A DNA stretch of 64,000 bases from G963664935 sp963664935 (GTDB taxonomy: Bacteria; Pseudomonadota; Gammaproteobacteria; Methylococcales; G963664935). Made by a program: the position numbers and the translations under genes. The notes below the pieces were generated by a model that was not told the origin of the DNA, made no database searches, and saw nothing but the letters and a program-made list of their open reading frames with translations. The stretch lies in NCBI GenBank assembly GCA_963664935.2, contig CAXXSE010000006.1, positions 806,001 to 870,000 of the forward strand, read 5' to 3'. Below are positions 9,608 to 20,021 of the stretch, piece by piece (position 1 is the first letter of the stretch; every line of letters starts with the position of its first letter).

Positions 9608-11814
9608 ATGATGGTCATAGATCTCGAGGACGAAATATTACAGGACTTTCTGGTTGAGGCCGGGGAAATTATCGAGCAACTTAGTGGGCAACTGATCGAT
9701 TTAGAACAGTCACCCGAGGACCATGATCTATTAAACTCGATTTTCCGGGGTTTTCATACCGTCAAGGGCGGCGCCGGATTTCTAAGTATCGATTCTCTCG
9801 TGGAGATCTGTCATCAGGCGGAGGATGTTTTTGACGTACTCCGGCAGGGTAAAAGATTGGTAACTCCGCCTTTAATGGATACCATTTTACAAGTTTTGGA
9901 TGTGGTTGGTGAAATGTTCAACCAGGTTCGTTCAGGCGTCTGTCCTGATGCCGCGGACGAATCGTTGCTGGAAAGTTTAAAGGGCTTTAAATCGTCTGAG
10001 GAAGAACAAGAAGCGCTTGTCCAGGACGTTGCCGAGAGCAATTCTAAAACGATTATTGAAAAAGAATGCCAACACAAGGAATCGAAAGTTGATGCATCGC
10101 TCGATCATGGCGGCGCTTCGTTGGAAAAAGAGGCCCAAAGCAACGAAATATCCGAACAGGAGTTTGAGGATTTACTAGATGCACTACATGGATCGGGTGG
10201 TGTACAAAAATCTGAAGGCGCTTCCGTCGATAAGCAGGATTACACGACTAACGGCGGCGAAATCACCGAAGATGAATTCGAGAATCTGTTGGACGAAATA
10301 CATGGGCCGGCAAGCACAAAGGGTTGCCGATATCAGCTGAAATCAATGGTGTTAAAGGGATAAATTCGTCAAGAACAAAAGACGGTCAGTCCTCAAAAAA
10401 CAACGATACTATTTCCGAAGATGACTTCGAAGACCTGTTGGATGGATTGCATGGCAAGGGAAAGCATTCAGGCATGCCGGTTCATGTAGCGGAAGGTCAT
10501 CCGGAGAAACAATCGATGGAGGTTGTGGAACAATTCCGGAACGAACCCAATTTGAAGGTGGTTCCCCCAAGATCGCAAGTAGCGCCCGCCAAGGCGGAAT
10601 CGGCTGTCGTAGGTCAGTCTCAACCGGCGAAACAAAAACCATCCAAGATCGAACCCACCGTGCGCGTGGATACTCAGCGCTTGGACGATATCATGAATCT
10701 CGTGGGTGAATTGGTGTTAGTCCGAAACCGTTTTGAGACATTGAAAGGTTTGATCGATAACGACCAGATGGGTCAAGCGGTTGGCAATCTTGATGTGGTG
10801 ACGACGGACTTGCAATTGGCCGTGATGAAAACCCGAATGCAGCCGGTTAAAAAGGTTTTTGGCCGATTCCCGCGATTAGTTAGAGATTTGGCGCGTAGTC
10901 TGAGTAAGGAAGTTCGTCTCGAGTTGCGGGGAGAAGAAACCGACCTGGATAAAAATCTTGTCGAGAATTTAGCGGACCCATTGATTCATTTGGTGCGAAA
11001 CTCTATCGATCATGGTATTGAAATGCCGGATGAACGTGCGGCATCGGGTAAAACACGGGAAGGTTTGGTGATTCTATCGGCATCCCAGGATGGTGACCAT
11101 ATCCAACTGACCATCGAAGACGATGGTAAAGGTATCAATGGGGGAGTTTTAAGCCAAAAAGCATTGGAGAAGGGATTGATCGACGAAGCTTCCGCCTCAA
11201 GAATGACCGATGACGAATGCTACAATTTGATTTTCCTACCCGGGTTTTCGACCAAGACTGAAATATTCGATGTTTCAGGCCGTGGTGTTGGGATGGATGT
11301 GGTTAAGACCGCGATTGTCAAGATGAATGGTTCGGTCCATATTGAATCGATAGAGGGCCAGGGAAGCAAAGTTGTCATAAAAGTCCCACTGACCCTGGCG
11401 ATTATGCCCGCGTTGATGGTTAAACTAAATGATAGTGCCTTTGCGTTCCCATTATCCAATGTGGTGGAAATCCTCGAACTGGATCTTGCTAAGATCAATG
11501 TGGTCGACGGTCAACCCGTGGTCTTTATCAGAAACCAAGCGCTCCCACTGTTTTATTTGAAAGAATGGTTGGTTCCAGGATTCCATCGTTCGCAACAGGA
11601 AACATCGGTGAGCAATGTGGTTGTCATTAATTCCGGAGGTAAACTCATCTGTTTCGTGGTCGATCAATTGATGGGACAGGAAGAAGTTGTCATTAAGGCC
11701 TTGGGGGCCAAATTAAGGGGATTGCCTGGGATGGCGGGGGCGACGATAACTGGCGATGGGAAAATCGCGTTGATTCTGGATATGGCTTCCTTGATCACAA
11801 AATACGCGGCTTGA
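9608..11814 (+). pseudogene. cheA: CheA, chemotaxis histidine kinase, frameshifted in the linker
   Basis: The first frame (9608-10363) has the Hpt domain with phospho-accepting His near residue 50 (FRGFHTVKGGAG). The second (to 11814) has dimerisation (RLDDIMNLVGELVLVRNRF), the kinase N-box HLVRNSIDHGIE, G boxes DDGKGI and GRGVGMDVV, and the CheW-like domain. One base missing near 10303-10311 separates them; repaired length is about 735 residues. The linker carries three copies of an acidic motif, (S/T)E-x-x-FE(D/N)LLDxxHG, at about 10148, 10261 and 10411. I see no ordinary P2 (CheY-binding) domain. cheB, which often follows, is absent. Confidence 0.9.
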
Positions 11815-11888
11815 TTGTGAAAGTAGCTATAATCCGAATTGGTAAGCGAATCGGTCTTCTTTAGGGCAGTCTATGAGGATTTTGGACT

Positions 11889-12627
11889 ATGGATCTTCTT
11901 AGTATTGTTGGAATTATTCTTGCGTTTGGGGCAATCCTCCTTGGAAACTTTATGGAGGGTGGGCATCTCGGCGCGCTCGTTAATGTGCCTGCGTTGATCA
12001 TAGTTATCGGTGGCACGACGGGCTGTGTTTTTACAAACACCCCCAGCGGTGTTGTTGCATTCGTCCAAAATTGTCAAATGGGTTTTCATGCCAACGAAAA
12101 TCGATTTAAAGGGCCAGATCACTAAAATTGTGGATTGGAGCGCTCTGGCGAGAAAAGAAGGGCTTTTAGGTTTGGAAGCTATGATTCCCGATGAAACCGA
12201 TCCTTTTGCCAAAAAAGGTTTGCAATTGCTGGTGGACGGTAGCGAGCCGGAAGTCATTAGAGATGTTATGGAAGTGGAACTGGCGTCAAAAGAATATAAA
12301 GATTTACAAGCCGCGAAGGTTTTTGATGCGATGGGTGGATACGCACCGACCGTTGGTATTATTGGGGCTGTATTGGGATTAATACATGTGATGGAGAATC
12401 TGTCCGATCCCAGCAAATTGGGCGGTGGTATCGCCACGGCGTTCGTGGCTACAATTTATGGTGTCGGGCTTGCGAATTTGATGTTTTTGCCCATCGCGGG
12501 CAAGCTCAAACTACAGGCTAAAGTCCTTACCCGCTCGCGTGATTTGATGATCGAAGGTGTCTCGGGAATAGCCGAAGGGGAAAACCCAAGAAATATCGAG
12601 GCTAAGCTTGGTGGGTTTCTGCATTGA
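11889..12627 (+). pseudogene. motC: MotC/MotA-type flagellar stator subunit, frameshifted
   Basis: The first frame starts MDLLSIVGIILAFGAI and GGHLGALVNVPALIIVIGGT, the first two MotA membrane helices. It shifts near 12058-12078 into a frame with KWVFMPTKIDLKG, RKEGLLGLE and AKVFDAMGGYAPTVGIIGAVLG, the cytoplasmic loop and last helices. Joined, the protein is about 245 residues. The sequence resembles the MotC/PomA group. Its partner motD follows after 8 bases, the standard stator pair. Confidence 0.87.
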
Positions 12628-12634
12628 CAGCCTA

Positions 12635-13494
12635 ATGGTTAGACGAACGAGATCGGTTGAGGACGAAGTTGAAAACCACGAAAGGTGGTTGGTGTCCTAT
12701 GCCGATTTTATTACGCTGTTGTTTGCGTTTTTTGTAGTGATGTATTCCATATCTTCGGTCAACCAAGGAAAATACCGGGTTCTTTCGAAATCCATATCTT
12801 CGTCGTTCGGGGAGGGGCTCGCAGTCTTGATCCCATTCAGATCGGAGAATTAGTACGTGCTGATATCACTCACAATGCGCCAATAAGTGGCGTTGGGGAG
12901 GGGAGTCGGAACAGACAAGCGAATCCGTCCGATGAATTTGATGACCGGGATCGACTGGTTCGCATTTCCAATCAGATCGAAGAAGTGCTTTCACCTTTTA
13001 TCGATCAGGAACTGATCGATATAAAACGCGATGATTTGTGGGTGGAAATAGAGATGAAGAGCAGCCTTCTGTTCCGCAGTGGTGGCGCCGATTTGGCGGA
13101 CGAGGCGTTGCCTTTGTTAGGGAAAATATCGGAAATTCTACGTGAGGTTACCAATTCGTTGCAGGTCGAGGGGTATACCGATAATTTTCCGATTAATACT
13201 ATTGAATTTCCGTCAAATTGGGAATTATCGGCCGCACGATCGGCGAGTGTTGTACATCGCTTAGTCCTTGGTGGCGTCAACCCTCGGAGGCTTTCCGCGA
13301 TCGGTTATGGTGAATTCCAACCCATAGCCGATAACCGGTTTGAGGAAGGGCGGTATAAAAATCGCCGGGTAGTGCTTGTATTACTTTCTCAATCGGCTGC
13401 ACGATATCAACTTAGGTCGGATGAACGGTCAAAGTTATTGGCATCGACACCGAAATTACCCTCCCGAAAAAAGATTAATGCCTTGGGGCCATAA
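12635..13494 (+). pseudogene. motD: MotD/MotB-type stator subunit, frameshifted
   Basis: ATG at 12635 gives a basic start and ENHERWLVSYADFITLLF, the MotB plug and membrane helix with the ion-binding Asp in SYADFITLL. The frame breaks in the G-rich stretch 12805-12820 and continues as RSLDPIQIGELVRAD and an OmpA-like peptidoglycan-binding domain (VEGYTDNFPI, NWELSAARSASVV, NRRVVLVLL). Joined length is about 286 residues. One base is missing relative to a continuous frame. It pairs with motC. Confidence 0.88.
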
Positions 13495-13500
13495 TTCCCT

Positions 13501-14301
13501 ATGAAAACCTGGGCTGTATACAATCAAAAAGGCGGTGTAGCCAAAACGACTACGGTTGTAACCTTAGGTGGGTTGTTGGCGTCGTGGGGATTCAAAACGT
13601 TATTGGTCGACCTGGACCCGCACGGGTCGCTGACCAGCTATTTTAAAATGAATCCCGATGAACTTGAGACCAGCGTATACAATTTGTTCCAAGACGCCAG
13701 TCGAAAAAAAGGATTAAATCCCGATCGGTATATTTCGGAAACGGGTTTCGATCGTCTATTTCTATTGCCGGCAGCCACCGCGATCGCAACCCTGGATCGG
13801 CAAAGCCGCGACATGGATGGTATGGGTTTGGTTATATCAAAAAGTTTATTCGCGGTTTCCCACCAATACGATTATGTATTGATCGATAGCCCGCCCATGT
13901 TGGGTACTTTGATGATCAATGCGTTAGCGGCCTGCGAGTTTTTAATCGTGCCGGTGCAAACGGAATTCCTGGCCTTGAAAGGTTTGGAGAGGATGTTCCA
14001 AACGCTTAATATGATCGAAAAATCAAGGGGGCTATCGTTGAGCTTTACTATTGTCCAGACCCTATTCGACCGTCGGACGCGGGCGTCAATCCAAAGCCTT
14101 AGGGTGTTACGTGAACAATATCCCCCTTACGTTTGGGATTCGGTAATACCCGTCGATACCAAAATTCGGGATGCGAGCCGGGCGGGTGTTCCGGCATCCC
14201 ACTACGTTCCTAAATCGAAAGCTGTTATCGCCTATATGCATTTACTCGAATCGATTTTGCCGCAAACAAAGGAAAACACGAAAAAAGTGGCTTCCCTGTG
14301 A
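13501..14301 (+). CDS. parC: ParA-like ATPase (ParC type) of the chemotaxis cluster
   Basis: This is a complete 266-residue ParA-family ATPase. Between motD and cheW such proteins position chemosensory arrays at the cell pole. It has the switch DLDPHGSLTSYF and Walker B YVLIDSPPMLG. The Walker A reads KGGVAKTTT, with Ala (GCC) where the family has Gly; the signature Lys remains. It starts 6 bases after the motD stop, and its own stop overlaps the next GTG start. Whether the Gly-to-Ala change harms ATP binding is unknown. Confidence 0.85.
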   Translation: MKTWAVYNQKGGVAKTTTVVTLGGLLASWGFKTLLVDLDPHGSLTSYFKMNPDELETSVYNLFQDASRKKGLNPDRYISETGFDRLFLLPAATAIATLDRQSRDMDGMGLVISKSLFAVSHQYDYVLIDSPPMLGTLMINALAACEFLIVPVQTEFLALKGLERMFQTLNMIEKSRGLSLSFTIVQTLFDRRTRASIQSLRVLREQYPPYVWDSVIPVDTKIRDASRAGVPASHYVPKSKAVIAYMHLLESILPQTKENTKKVASL

Positions 14302-14489
14302 CGGAAAAAATTAATCGTACCGGTTTGCTCGAACGGGAACACGCACTGGATCGATATTTTCAAACGCTACTTATTAAAGGGCTCCAAGATTTTGAACCCC
14401 GTGAACATAAGTCAAGCGCCGAGGAACTTTCTGAAATTGATTCAGAAGATCGAAGCGATGATATCCCCAAGCAAAATTCCTCTAACTGA
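14298..14489 (+). CDS. Short ParP-like N-terminal remnant
   Basis: A GTG start overlaps the parC stop. The 63 residues hold a helix (EHALDRYFQTLLIKGLQDF) followed by an acidic disordered tail. In related clusters this place is taken by ParP, which has such a short N-terminus and a C-terminal CheW-like domain. Here the CheW-like part is missing and cheW starts 18 bases later. I infer a deletion that left the head of ParP; the similarity is weak and the call rests mainly on position. Confidence 0.5.
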   Translation: MTEKINRTGLLEREHALDRYFQTLLIKGLQDFEPREHKSSAEELSEIDSEDRSDDIPKQNSSN

Positions 14490-14507
14490 AAAAACGAAAG
14501 AGAAAGG

Positions 14508-14984
14508 ATGAGTGATATTGACGAAAAACTTGATGACTCATTACTTCAATTGGTTTTGTTCCGTTTAAGCGGTGAAATCTATGGCGTTAATGTTTTGCAG
14601 GTTCAGGAAATTCTAAGGATTACCGATATCGCACCGGTTCCCGGCGCATCGAACGATATCATCGGAATAATTAACCTGCGAGGTAATGTGGTGACGGTGA
14701 TCGATGCCCGAATGCGCTTTGGACTTGTAGCCAGGGAGCCCGACTACGATTCCCGAATCATTATCGTCGAGTCGGGCGACGAAATGACTGGTATTTTAGT
14801 GGATAGCGTGGTTGAGGTGATCGATTTGTACGCTTCGACAATCGAATCAACACCAAAAGTTAATAAAGAAGATAGTTCCCGGTACATCCAAGGCGTTAGC
14901 AATTACGACGGCGTGTTATTGATTTTGGTCGATTTGGAGGCATTTTTGAGCGAGGATGACGTCGCGGAGTTTGAAATGTTTTGA
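14508..14984 (+). CDS. cheW: CheW, chemotaxis coupling protein
   Basis: This is a complete 158-residue CheW domain: LVLFRLSGEIYGVNVLQVQEIL, PVPGASNDIIGIINLRGNVVTV and the IVVES/ILVDSVVEVI strands. It couples receptors to CheA. A ribosome site (GAAAGGA) precedes ATG at 14508. An IS element lies 51 bases downstream, separating it from DUF2802. Confidence 0.94.
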   Translation: MSDIDEKLDDSLLQLVLFRLSGEIYGVNVLQVQEILRITDIAPVPGASNDIIGIINLRGNVVTVIDARMRFGLVAREPDYDSRIIIVESGDEMTGILVDSVVEVIDLYASTIESTPKVNKEDSSRYIQGVSNYDGVLLILVDLEAFLSEDDVAEFEMF

Positions 14985-15035
14985 GGTAGAGGGTAGATGT
15001 GGGGAGAATGAACGAAATTAAGCCGGGATTAACTT

Positions 15036-16823
15036 CTCGGCAGTCGTGAGTTAACAGCGAGAAAAGCGGGGCAAAACTACCCTCTCCATCGTAGTATGTT
15101 TGATGAAAAATTTTGAAGATCGCAGAGAATTAGAGCATAGAACGCCTCATTCAGTTTAATCGTCATCTATTTCATCGGAAACAGCCATCAAGCGGGCACG
15201 GATCTGTTGAATCATGCCATTTTCCTCAAGTCGAAAGAATTGTTTGAGGAATAATGGCGCTAAAATTTGCTTGACGGTTTTCTCCGATGGCAAATCACGC
15301 GATTGAGTGCGAAGATAAAGCGAGTGCTCAGACCAAATCGTATCTTGATACTGGAGCGCAATCAATTGCATTAACCCCAAGGCAATGGAGGCACAGAGCA
15401 CGAAGATTTCATAGGCTCGCCAGCACGCTTGAACGGTATGAATATCCTGGGGCTGTGGGGCTTTGAGAAGACGATTGGAAAAGGGGCGTCTAGAATGTTT
15501 TGGCAATTTTTTAGTCCAAAAACGAAATTTAAAGGCGCCGATCACATGCTTTAACATCGCGAACATGATTTCAATGCGGGTTCTAGCACAATACAGTTCA
15601 ACGGCATCAATGGCTGACAGCGTTAAATCGGAACTCATTAGAACCATTGGGCCTTTTGAGGTGACGGCGAGAATAAATAACACCTGATCAGCGATGGGCC
15701 GCCATAACAGTGTAAGCGTCATAACCCGGATGGATTCGGTTTTACCGTAGACTTTACAGGTCACCGTCTCAAACAAATGAAGGTGGTCGAAGCATTCTCT
15801 TAAACACACTTTCTCGCCATAGAGCGGCTGAGGTCCGGGGCGAGAGGCGGGTTTCGGTGGCGCGGGGAAATAACCCACATAGCTATTCTTGGCTTTGACC
15901 AGCACCTCAACCCACCGCGCCTGATGCTGGATTGAATAATAGTGGCAAGCTCGAAATACGCCCCCGGTTGAAAAAAAGGCATCCAATAACACAGACAGTG
16001 ATTCGTCACCGCAAAATGAATCGCCATGGCCACCAAGCGGTCGGTGAGCTTGATCCGACATGGATTATCGCGCTCGTCGTTCAACCCTAAATGAGCCCAT
16101 CCATGATGAATTTGAAGCTGCAAAGGACAACAAAAACAAGCGGATAACGACCCGATCAAGATGCCAATGCTGCCCCAACATTGGGCCCGAAAATAGCCGG
16201 GTTTCGTTTGCGTCTCCGATGACTCGTGCATCGATACCACGCCGGGCATCTTGCGTCCATCTTTGATCACCGCGGTATGGTCACCCAGAAGTATCGCTCG
16301 TCCAGCTACTTCAACGGATTTTCCTTGGCGATTCACAAAATCTTGCCAAGCATCGAGCAACGCCCCATAGACATACGCTTTGGATCTAAAAAAACGGAGC
16401 AAGCGGTAATAACCAAGTTCATCTAATAGCCAGAAACGACACAACGACGTCACGCCGATCACTCCTGCCCCCATAAATCCAATCACAATGGCGCAGAACA
16501 ACAACCAAGTACTCGATCTGGAAAAAACGCTTTGAAAGCTTTCTAAACTCTGAGAAATATACTGTTGCACGGGGTCTCCTCCTTCCATCTGTACTTCTAC
16601 AAAGAAAAGAAGGATCCGTGTTTTTTAGCAAATGTCTAGTCGTAATTATCGATTTCTATTTTCTACACTACTCATCTTTTATGAACACCAGTGGGCAATC
16701 TTAAAGCGCAGAGCTATCAATGGGTGATAAGACTTTCTTCCGTTGGTCTAGGTGACACATCGAAAAAATGAATTCAGGGCCTGAATAGTTACGTCAAATC
16801 GGATAGAACTCGTGACTGACGAG
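15036..16823 (-). mobile_element. IS4-like element, copy 1 (1788 bp)
   Basis: Terminal inverted repeats are CTCGGCAGTCGTGAGTT at the left and CTCGTCAGTCACGAGTT (reverse complement) at the right. The flanking direct repeat is TTAACTT (15029-15035 and 16824-16830). It differs from the copy at 34580-36378 by 11 missing bases (3 near 16457, 7 near 15987, 1 in a T run) and few substitutions. It is inserted between cheW and the DUF2802 gene. Confidence 0.92.
15156..16588 (-). pseudogene. IS4-like transposase, frameshifted copy
   Basis: Two overlapping frames (16588-15800 and 16061-15156) together match the intact 480-residue transposase of copy 2. A 7-base deletion near 15987 shifts the frame. The first part holds LLGDHTAVIKDGRKMPGV with the first catalytic Asp; the second holds the helical C-terminus (ARTRIEIMFAMLKHVIGAF) with the probable catalytic Glu. 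This copy could move only with a transposase in trans. Confidence 0.88.
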
Positions 16824-16975
16824 TTAACTTATAGGCCATGGGCCAAGATTGGTGAAATTAATCGAGACAAAAAAAACTCGAATGATCGCCGGAAAACAAA
16901 ACGAGAAGACACGAAAAAGAAGGAAGGCACGGGTGACGATGATCATAAAATCGATGAATTTGCTTAACAGAGACG

Positions 16976-17422
16976 TTGGTATTCACAAATTTGTACGATC
17001 CATTTCAAATTGGGTTGTTAGCGACAATCTTCTTATTGGTGTGTTTGATAGGTCGATTACTGTTTGCTCATGCAAGATCAATGAGACAATGCAATCATTT
17101 ACAAGAACAAATTTCGGTCCTGAAAGACGATCTCGCAAACTTGTGCGCCGCGGCGATCATTGTTGATGAACAAAGAAGTAAGATTGATTTACGCTTAAAT
17201 AATGTATTGGAGCGCACGGCTATTCTCGAACAATGTCAGGGTGGTTCGAAGACTTATCATACGGCGATCAGCGAAGTAAAAAATGGGGCGGATCCTCAAT
17301 ATTTGGTAGACGCATGCGGATTTTCCAGGGGTTAATTCATGGTTAAATTATACGGTGATGAAAAACCTGGAGACCTACCCGTTGACGAACCTCGGGTCGA
17401 GGTGGATTCGGCGCCTCATTAA
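16976..17422 (+). pseudogene. DUF2802 protein, in-frame ochre stop
   Basis: The frame from a TTG at 16976 has one membrane helix (QIGLLATIFLLVCLIGRLL), a coiled coil and the DUF2802 end (ADPQYLVDACGFSRG). TAA at 17333-17335 stands where related proteins have Glu; the frame continues MVKLYGDEKPGDLPVDEP to TAA at 17420. A single G-to-T change (GAA to TAA) explains it. DUF2802 genes commonly follow cheW in gammaproteobacteria. The IS4-like element lies 150 bases upstream and cuts it off from cheW. Confidence 0.75.
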
Positions 17423-17600
17423 GGCTTATCCCGTTATAAAAAAGGTGACTCGTCACCACTCCCGTGGATGTTGTTCAGGTCACCTCGATTTATTATCCAT
17501 CGCTGAAAGGTATTTCAAAGTACCGTCTTCCACTATAAAATAAGCGCTATTGGCTTTCCGCCAGATTCAATCAGATAAATATTTAGAGGAAATTAGAAGT

Positions 17601-18563
17601 ATGTGGACAAAAAAAAATCAGGTAGCGCTCGTCGTTGTGATTCTGCTTGTAGTAGTTGGCGTCTATTATGGATCTATAAGTAAGAAAGCAGGGTTACAAG
17701 ACAACATGCTCGATGCGGTTGCCGATCATGATCATGAGAATGCCCTGGTCTACGCGAATCAATTACTCAAAAAAGAGCCCTCCAACAATGAAGCGAAACG
17801 GGTCATTAACGAATCGGGACAGATTTTCTTTTATTTGCGGGCGGCGAAATCCACCTTAACCGAATTCACGGCTGGAAAAGATGACGCCACGGTCAGTCCG
17901 AAGCAGCTCTATGAGCAATTTGATAAAGCCCGAGAATATACCGCTAAAGCAAAGGCGTTGGATCCGCGTTTTAGGACGGTATCGAATTTTGAAAAAACCT
18001 TGGATAAAGCCCAAACAACGCTCATTCATATTTTATCGCTGAATGTCTTCGAAGTAGGACAAACGGTGGTGGAAAAGGCAGGGGCTAATTATCGGAAAAC
18101 ATCGGAGATAATGGATGTGGCTGCGTCTTCGCGGTATCTCTCAACATTTCTTCCATATCAATCCGCGTGGGCGTCCGTGGATACACCAATAGAAGAGATC
18201 AAAGAAGAGCTGCTTCCTCAGTTGAATGAAATGGACGAGACGGGCCGTCTAATCTCAGTTTACAGAGAAGGAAGCGCTAAGGACTTTACAATGTCGCTAT
18301 TGACCTATATTAGTGTCGTCAAGACTACGGTTGATGCTTTGTTGGTTCCAAAAGGAAGCTATGACGACTTCTCCAAAGCGGCAAATCGTGCTACCGCGGA
18401 ATATAAAAATATTCGAACCCAATTGAAGCGAGCTACACCCAGATCGGTTTCGCGTAAAGGCACTATGATAAGTTTGTTGAAAGGAATTCCGGAATATAAG
18501 ATTTCTCGAAATAGCGCGGTTGCTGAAATAGTTACGGCGAATCAATCGTTGTATAAGCTTTAA
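17601..18563 (+). CDS. Membrane-anchored helical protein of unknown function
   Basis: The 320-residue protein has an N-terminal membrane helix (VALVVVILLVVVGVYYGS) and a long helical part that starts like a TPR repeat (HENALVYANQLLKKEPSNNEAKRVI). I recognise no family. ATG at 17601 follows an AG-rich ribosome site (AGAGGAAATTAGAAG). The rest probably lies in the periplasm. It is intact although it lies next to decayed motility genes, and a hairpin follows. Confidence 0.7.
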   Translation: MWTKKNQVALVVVILLVVVGVYYGSISKKAGLQDNMLDAVADHDHENALVYANQLLKKEPSNNEAKRVINESGQIFFYLRAAKSTLTEFTAGKDDATVSPKQLYEQFDKAREYTAKAKALDPRFRTVSNFEKTLDKAQTTLIHILSLNVFEVGQTVVEKAGANYRKTSEIMDVAASSRYLSTFLPYQSAWASVDTPIEEIKEELLPQLNEMDETGRLISVYREGSAKDFTMSLLTYISVVKTTVDALLVPKGSYDDFSKAANRATAEYKNIRTQLKRATPRSVSRKGTMISLLKGIPEYKISRNSAVAEIVTANQSLYKL

Positions 18564-18570
18564 GCTATTG

Positions 18571-18596
18571 GACGACTCCTGACAAAGGGAGTCGTC
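18571..18596 (+). terminator. Hairpin after the helical membrane protein gene
   Basis: A 9-bp stem GACGACTCC / GGAGTCGTC with an 8-base loop starts 8 bases after the stop codon. No clear T run follows, so intrinsic termination is uncertain; it may stabilise the transcript end. Confidence 0.5.
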
Positions 18597-18663
18597 TAAA
18601 ACTCTCTCGCATTATTTCATCTTTAGGGCGATTTTGTCAGCAAGCGAGCCCAGCTGATGCGTA

Positions 18664-18834
18664 ATGTTCGCCAATCATGACTGTCGCGAAATAGCGGAAG
18701 AAACCAAAAGATTGCTCGAACAAAAGAGTTTGTGGCAAACAATGATCAATGAAGCCCGAAAACAAGCGGCACGCTTTGAGCCGGAGAAAATATGCCCTAA
18801 AATTTCCGAAATGTTCGACGAAATAATGGCCTAA
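18664..18834 (+). pseudogene. Remnant resembling a glycosyltransferase C-terminus
   Basis: A 56-codon frame reads MFANHDCREIAEETKRLLEQ and ends ...ISEMFDEIMA. The pattern of helix, KSLWQTMINEARKQAARF and final helix resembles the last 50 residues of family 1 glycosyltransferases. Nothing of the remaining enzyme is present upstream. I regard it as a leftover; the assignment is weak. Confidence 0.35.
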
Positions 18835-18845
18835 AAGACTATGAA

Positions 18846-20021
18846 TTAAGTCCGGTTTTGACTCAATGCTTTACGCTCTAACCGTCTTCCGATGAGAAGG
18901 AGTCGAGCCAAACGTTCCCCAGCGTATTGTAAATGGACCCTCGATTCCCGGATCGCTTCTTCGAGACTCATGTCACGTGCGGCGGCGCTTTCCAAGCCAT
19001 CAATCCCGTGCTCGAATACCCCTCGGGCATCATCGGCCAGCGCACCACCGATTGCAACGACGGGAATGCCCTCCTTAGCCGCGGCTTTAGCAACACCCGA
19101 AGGTGTTTTACCGAAAGCAGTCTGAAAATCAACTTTGCCTTCACCGGTAATCGCAAGATCGGCGCCTTCAAGCGCTTTTTGCAAACCGGTGGCTGCAATC
19201 ACTATATCTACACCCCTTTCCATTTCCGCCGAACAAAAAGCCACCAATCCAGCCCCCAAGCCTCCCGCCGCACCCGCGCCCGCGAGTTCTTTGACCTCTT
19301 TTCCCAAGCTGTCGCGTATACAATCGGCGAAATGGCTGAGATTCGAGTCTAATGTTTTAACCATTTCCGGGGTCGCCCCTTTCTGCGGTCCAAACACATT
19401 GGAGGCTCCACGCTCACCGCAAAGTGGATTATCCACATCACAGGCAACCTTAATCGTGACTTCTTGAAGCCGTTTATTCAGGCCAGAAACATCGATCGAG
19501 GCAATTCCATACAGCATCCCACCAGATCCGTAACCTTGGATTTCACGGCCATCTCGACCAAGAAATCGGACGCCTAAGGCTTGCGCCATTCCCGCGCCCC
19601 CATCGTTAGTGACCGAGCCACCGATTCCGATAATAATCTCCTCCGCGCCTTGATCCAGCGCATCCAGTATTAACTCGCCAGTTCCATAGGTGGATGTCTT
19701 TAGAGGGTTTCTTTTATCTTTTGACACGAGCGTAATTCCGGAGGCTTCAGCCATCTCAATCACCGAAGTTCGGCCGTCTCCAAGGAAGCCATATTGAGCT
19801 TCTACCGGATCACCCAAAGGACCTACAACCGTTTTCCTAAAAATCTTGCCATGAGTCGCGTCAACCAGGGCTTGAACCGTACCTTCGCCCCCATCCGCCA
19901 TAGGCACTTTGATACACGTTGCATCGGGAATAACCTGCAATATACCTTTTTCGATCGCTGTCGCCACTTCAAGCGAGGTCATATTTTCTTTGAAGGAATC
20001 AGGTGCAATTACAATTTTCAT
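18846..20021 (-). CDS. glxK: Glycerate kinase (GlxK/GarK family)
   Basis: The complete 391-residue protein starts MKIVIAPDSFKENMTS and contains VPMADGGEGT, GTGELILDAL, IGIGGSVTNDGGAG and DLAITGEGKVDFQT, all typical of class II-type glycerate kinases. It phosphorylates D-glycerate to a phosphoglycerate. ATG at 20021 is preceded by an AGGTTCC-like site. It stands alone. The last 30 residues (RLERKALSQNRT) are more basic than usual and may reflect a changed end. Confidence 0.93.
   Translation of the reverse strand: MKIVIAPDSFKENMTSLEVATAIEKGILQVIPDATCIKVPMADGGEGTVQALVDATHGKIFRKTVVGPLGDPVEAQYGFLGDGRTSVIEMAEASGITLVSKDKRNPLKTSTYGTGELILDALDQGAEEIIIGIGGSVTNDGGAGMAQALGVRFLGRDGREIQGYGSGGMLYGIASIDVSGLNKRLQEVTIKVACDVDNPLCGERGASNVFGPQKGATPEMVKTLDSNLSHFADCIRDSLGKEVKELAGAGAAGGLGAGLVAFCSAEMERGVDIVIAATGLQKALEGADLAITGEGKVDFQTAFGKTPSGVAKAAAKEGIPVVAIGGALADDARGVFEHGIDGLESAAARDMSLEEAIRESRVHLQYAGERLARLLLIGRRLERKALSQNRT

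Noticed and set aside
1311..13494. All lesions are sequencing errors
   Set aside because: Several frameshifts lie in short homopolymers and may be errors, but the MITE and IS insertions with target duplications, the substitutions to stop codons and the gene truncations cannot be.
15463..16426. Plus-strand frames within the IS4-like element
   Set aside because: They are shadows of the minus-strand transposase and recur identically in copy 2.
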